In this document: positions 62,707 through 64,000 of the stretch, piece after piece
Layout: each line of letters starts with the position of its first letter
Numbering within the stretch: position 1 is the stretch's first letter
Origin: Raphanus sativus
Taxonomy: Eukaryota; Streptophyta; Magnoliopsida; Brassicales; Brassicaceae
Length of the DNA stretch: 64,000 bases
NCBI RefSeq assembly: GCF_000801105.2
Contig: NC_079515.1
Span: forward strand, 38,325,920 to 38,389,919
Direction: 5' to 3'
Notes under the pieces: generated by a model
Told to the model about the DNA's origin: nothing
Seen by the model: only the letters and a program-made list of their open reading frames with translations
The model's database searches: none
Translations under genes and position numbers: made by a program

Positions 62707-63116
62707 ATATGCAACGTCTTGATTCTATTTAGAAGAAAAGAAATATGTGGCATCCGTGATAAAATAATAAAAATGATACAAAGTAAATAAAAACTAAGAT
62801 TATTTTCAATTCGTCCAACCACATGTAATATTATTGATATTTAGTTTCTATAATCAAGTTTATAGTTTGCAAATACTCAAACTACATATACCTAAGAAGA
62901 AAGTTGCAAAAAAAAATATACCTAAGAAATAAGAAAAACCTTCTTGAAATTATACCTTGACGCATTAAACAAAAAAACAAAAAAAAAAGATAAAAAATTA
63001 ATAACAGTATCTTTCTTTGAACATTTGCTCTTCAGTTGGAGAGTATAAGAAATCTATAAAATGTGGTTTGACCAAAAAAAATGTAATTTTTTGTTAGTAT
63101 TAAGTATTAAAGGAAA
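62707..63116. other. 3' flank of the DC1 gene, no gene seen
   Basis: AT-rich with several A-runs. The minus-strand frame 62457-62822 is antisense to the DC1 gene and not credible. Confidence 0.35.
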
Positions 63117-63720
63117 CTATATCTTGACCCGTGCGGTATCTTGACCCGTGCGACCGCACGGGTATTAATTTTCAGTTTTAGTTTTTATTTATTTATACTA
63201 AATAGTATATTTATAATATTTGATCGTTTTATAATGATTAAGTTAGGGATAAGTATTTGTGTATCCACTCGAATTCAGTTAAAATTTATTCGGATTTGAG
63301 ATTTTCGAGTTTAAAGATTCTAGCTCTATTCGGATATTTATAAACTTTGGTTCCGGTTTGATTTAGATCTTTACGGGTTTGATAACCCGTTTAAATTATT
63401 TTTTAAATTTTCAAAATTTATATATCTTTAAATATCCTTCAGTCTAAAAAAATATAACATGTAAATTTGAGTAATGTAAGCTAAAATCCTAAATTAAAAA
63501 ATTAAAATAAATTTAACTTGAATATTGGGATGAAAAATAAAAATATTTGTATTATTTAATTGTGTATGTAATTCAATTTTAATTTTGGAAAATACATTAA
63601 TCAAAGTGGAAAATACAGCATTAAAATATGAAATATTATTTAATATCAGTAACATAGAAGTGTAAATAACACTGAAAACTAAGGGACATTCTATATGTGT
63701 ACTCCTCTTTTAATAATAGA
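63117..63720 (-). mobile_element. Non-autonomous Helitron (about 0.6 kb), altered 3' end
   Basis: Minus strand begins TCTATTATTAAAAGAGGAGT at 63720 after host A, a typical 5' end. The 3' side has hairpin CCGTGCGGTCGCACGG with a partial duplication of the terminal segment (ATCTTGACCCGTGCGGT present one and a half times), and the terminal motif reads ATAG instead of CTAG (63120-63117) before host T. The body is non-coding and nearly identical to the start of the next element. Confidence 0.6.
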
Positions 63721-63828
63721 TTTAGCATTAAATTTATCCGCCGTAGCAGTTGTTGATCGATTTAAGGAAATTGGAGAGAACTGGAGTCGTTCCACAGAAC
63801 ACAATTAACAAAGAGAAACAAAGAGATA

Positions 63829-64000
63829 CTAGAACTTGACCCGTGCGACCGCACGAGTATTAATTTTCAATTTTAATTTTAATTTATTTATACTAAATAG
63901 TATATTTATAATATTTGATCGTTTTATAATGATTAAGCTAGTGATAAGTATTTAGATATCCACTCGAATTCAGTTAAAATTTATTCGGATTTGAGATTTT
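63829..64000 (-). mobile_element. Second copy of the same Helitron family, running off the window
   Basis: On the minus strand the 3' end is the hairpin CGTGCGGTCGCACG, GGTCAAGTT, CTAG at 63832-63829, then host T. From 63840 on it matches 63150 onward with few differences (TTTATACTAAATAGTATATT, GATCGTTTTATAATGATTAA). The 5' TC end lies beyond the right edge. Confidence 0.7.

Overview
This is plant nuclear DNA, almost certainly from a Brassica-type crucifer (Brassicaceae). Most genes are split by short, T-rich GT-AG introns. Spaces between genes are AT-rich and carry Helitron and MITE-type elements. Recognisable products occur in the same order as I remember for Arabidopsis thaliana chromosome 3 from about At3g09340 to At3g09820. 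Many intervening Arabidopsis genes are missing, as expected of one fractionated copy of a triplicated crucifer genome. Species and subgenome cannot be fixed from the window.

Layout. 1-1414 (-): vacuolar amino-acid transporter (AVT1 family), cut by the left edge. 1992-3701 (+): Fes1-type Hsp70 nucleotide-exchange factor. 3.8-8.6 kb: repeat-rich block with an S-protein-homologue gene, its decayed tandem copy and a dimeric Helitron. 8644-12751 (+): BRF1-like RNA polymerase III factor. 14539-16466 (+): three-repeat MYB (MYB3R). 16974-17726 (+): intronless MA3-only relative of the splicing factor CWC22. 18132-18474 (-): type-2 metallothionein. 19542-22212 (-): POLTERGEIST-like PP2C. 25476-27702 (-): pectin acetylesterase with no visible first exon. 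29883-30609 (+): ribosomal protein L35. 31190-31263 (-): tRNA-Arg(UCG). 32007-33878 (+): EXO70H exocyst subunit. 35319-37865 (+): ITN1-like ankyrin membrane protein. 38595-39173 (+): CAP/PR-1-like protein. 40231-41777 (+): ribosomal protein L4. 42591-44507 (+): PWWP protein. 44912-45864 (-): ribosomal protein S23. 46607-48554 (-): IQD1-like protein. 49566-50234 (-): S1FA. 51041-53254 (-): membrane RING-CH E3 ligase. 53.5-55.5 kb: two Helitrons. 55924-56923 (-): coatomer zeta. 57601-60021 (+): adenosine kinase. 60934-62706 (+): DC1-domain protein. 63.1-64.0 kb: two related Helitrons.

The genes are not a pathway or operon; they sit together by ancestral gene order. Three cytosolic ribosomal-protein genes share telobox or site-II type upstream motifs.

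The least routine items are: the CWC22-derived MA3-only gene, which keeps the CWC22 start motif but lacks the MIF4G half; two GC-AG introns, one in a metallothionein with an extra cysteine; a dimeric Helitron inside one copy of a duplicated S-protein-homologue gene; 15-residue repeats in the PP2C; and five Helitron-like elements all in one orientation. I see no clear evidence for an entirely new biological system. Exon boundaries were read by eye from splice consensus and family conservation; total coding lengths came out in frame for every complete gene.
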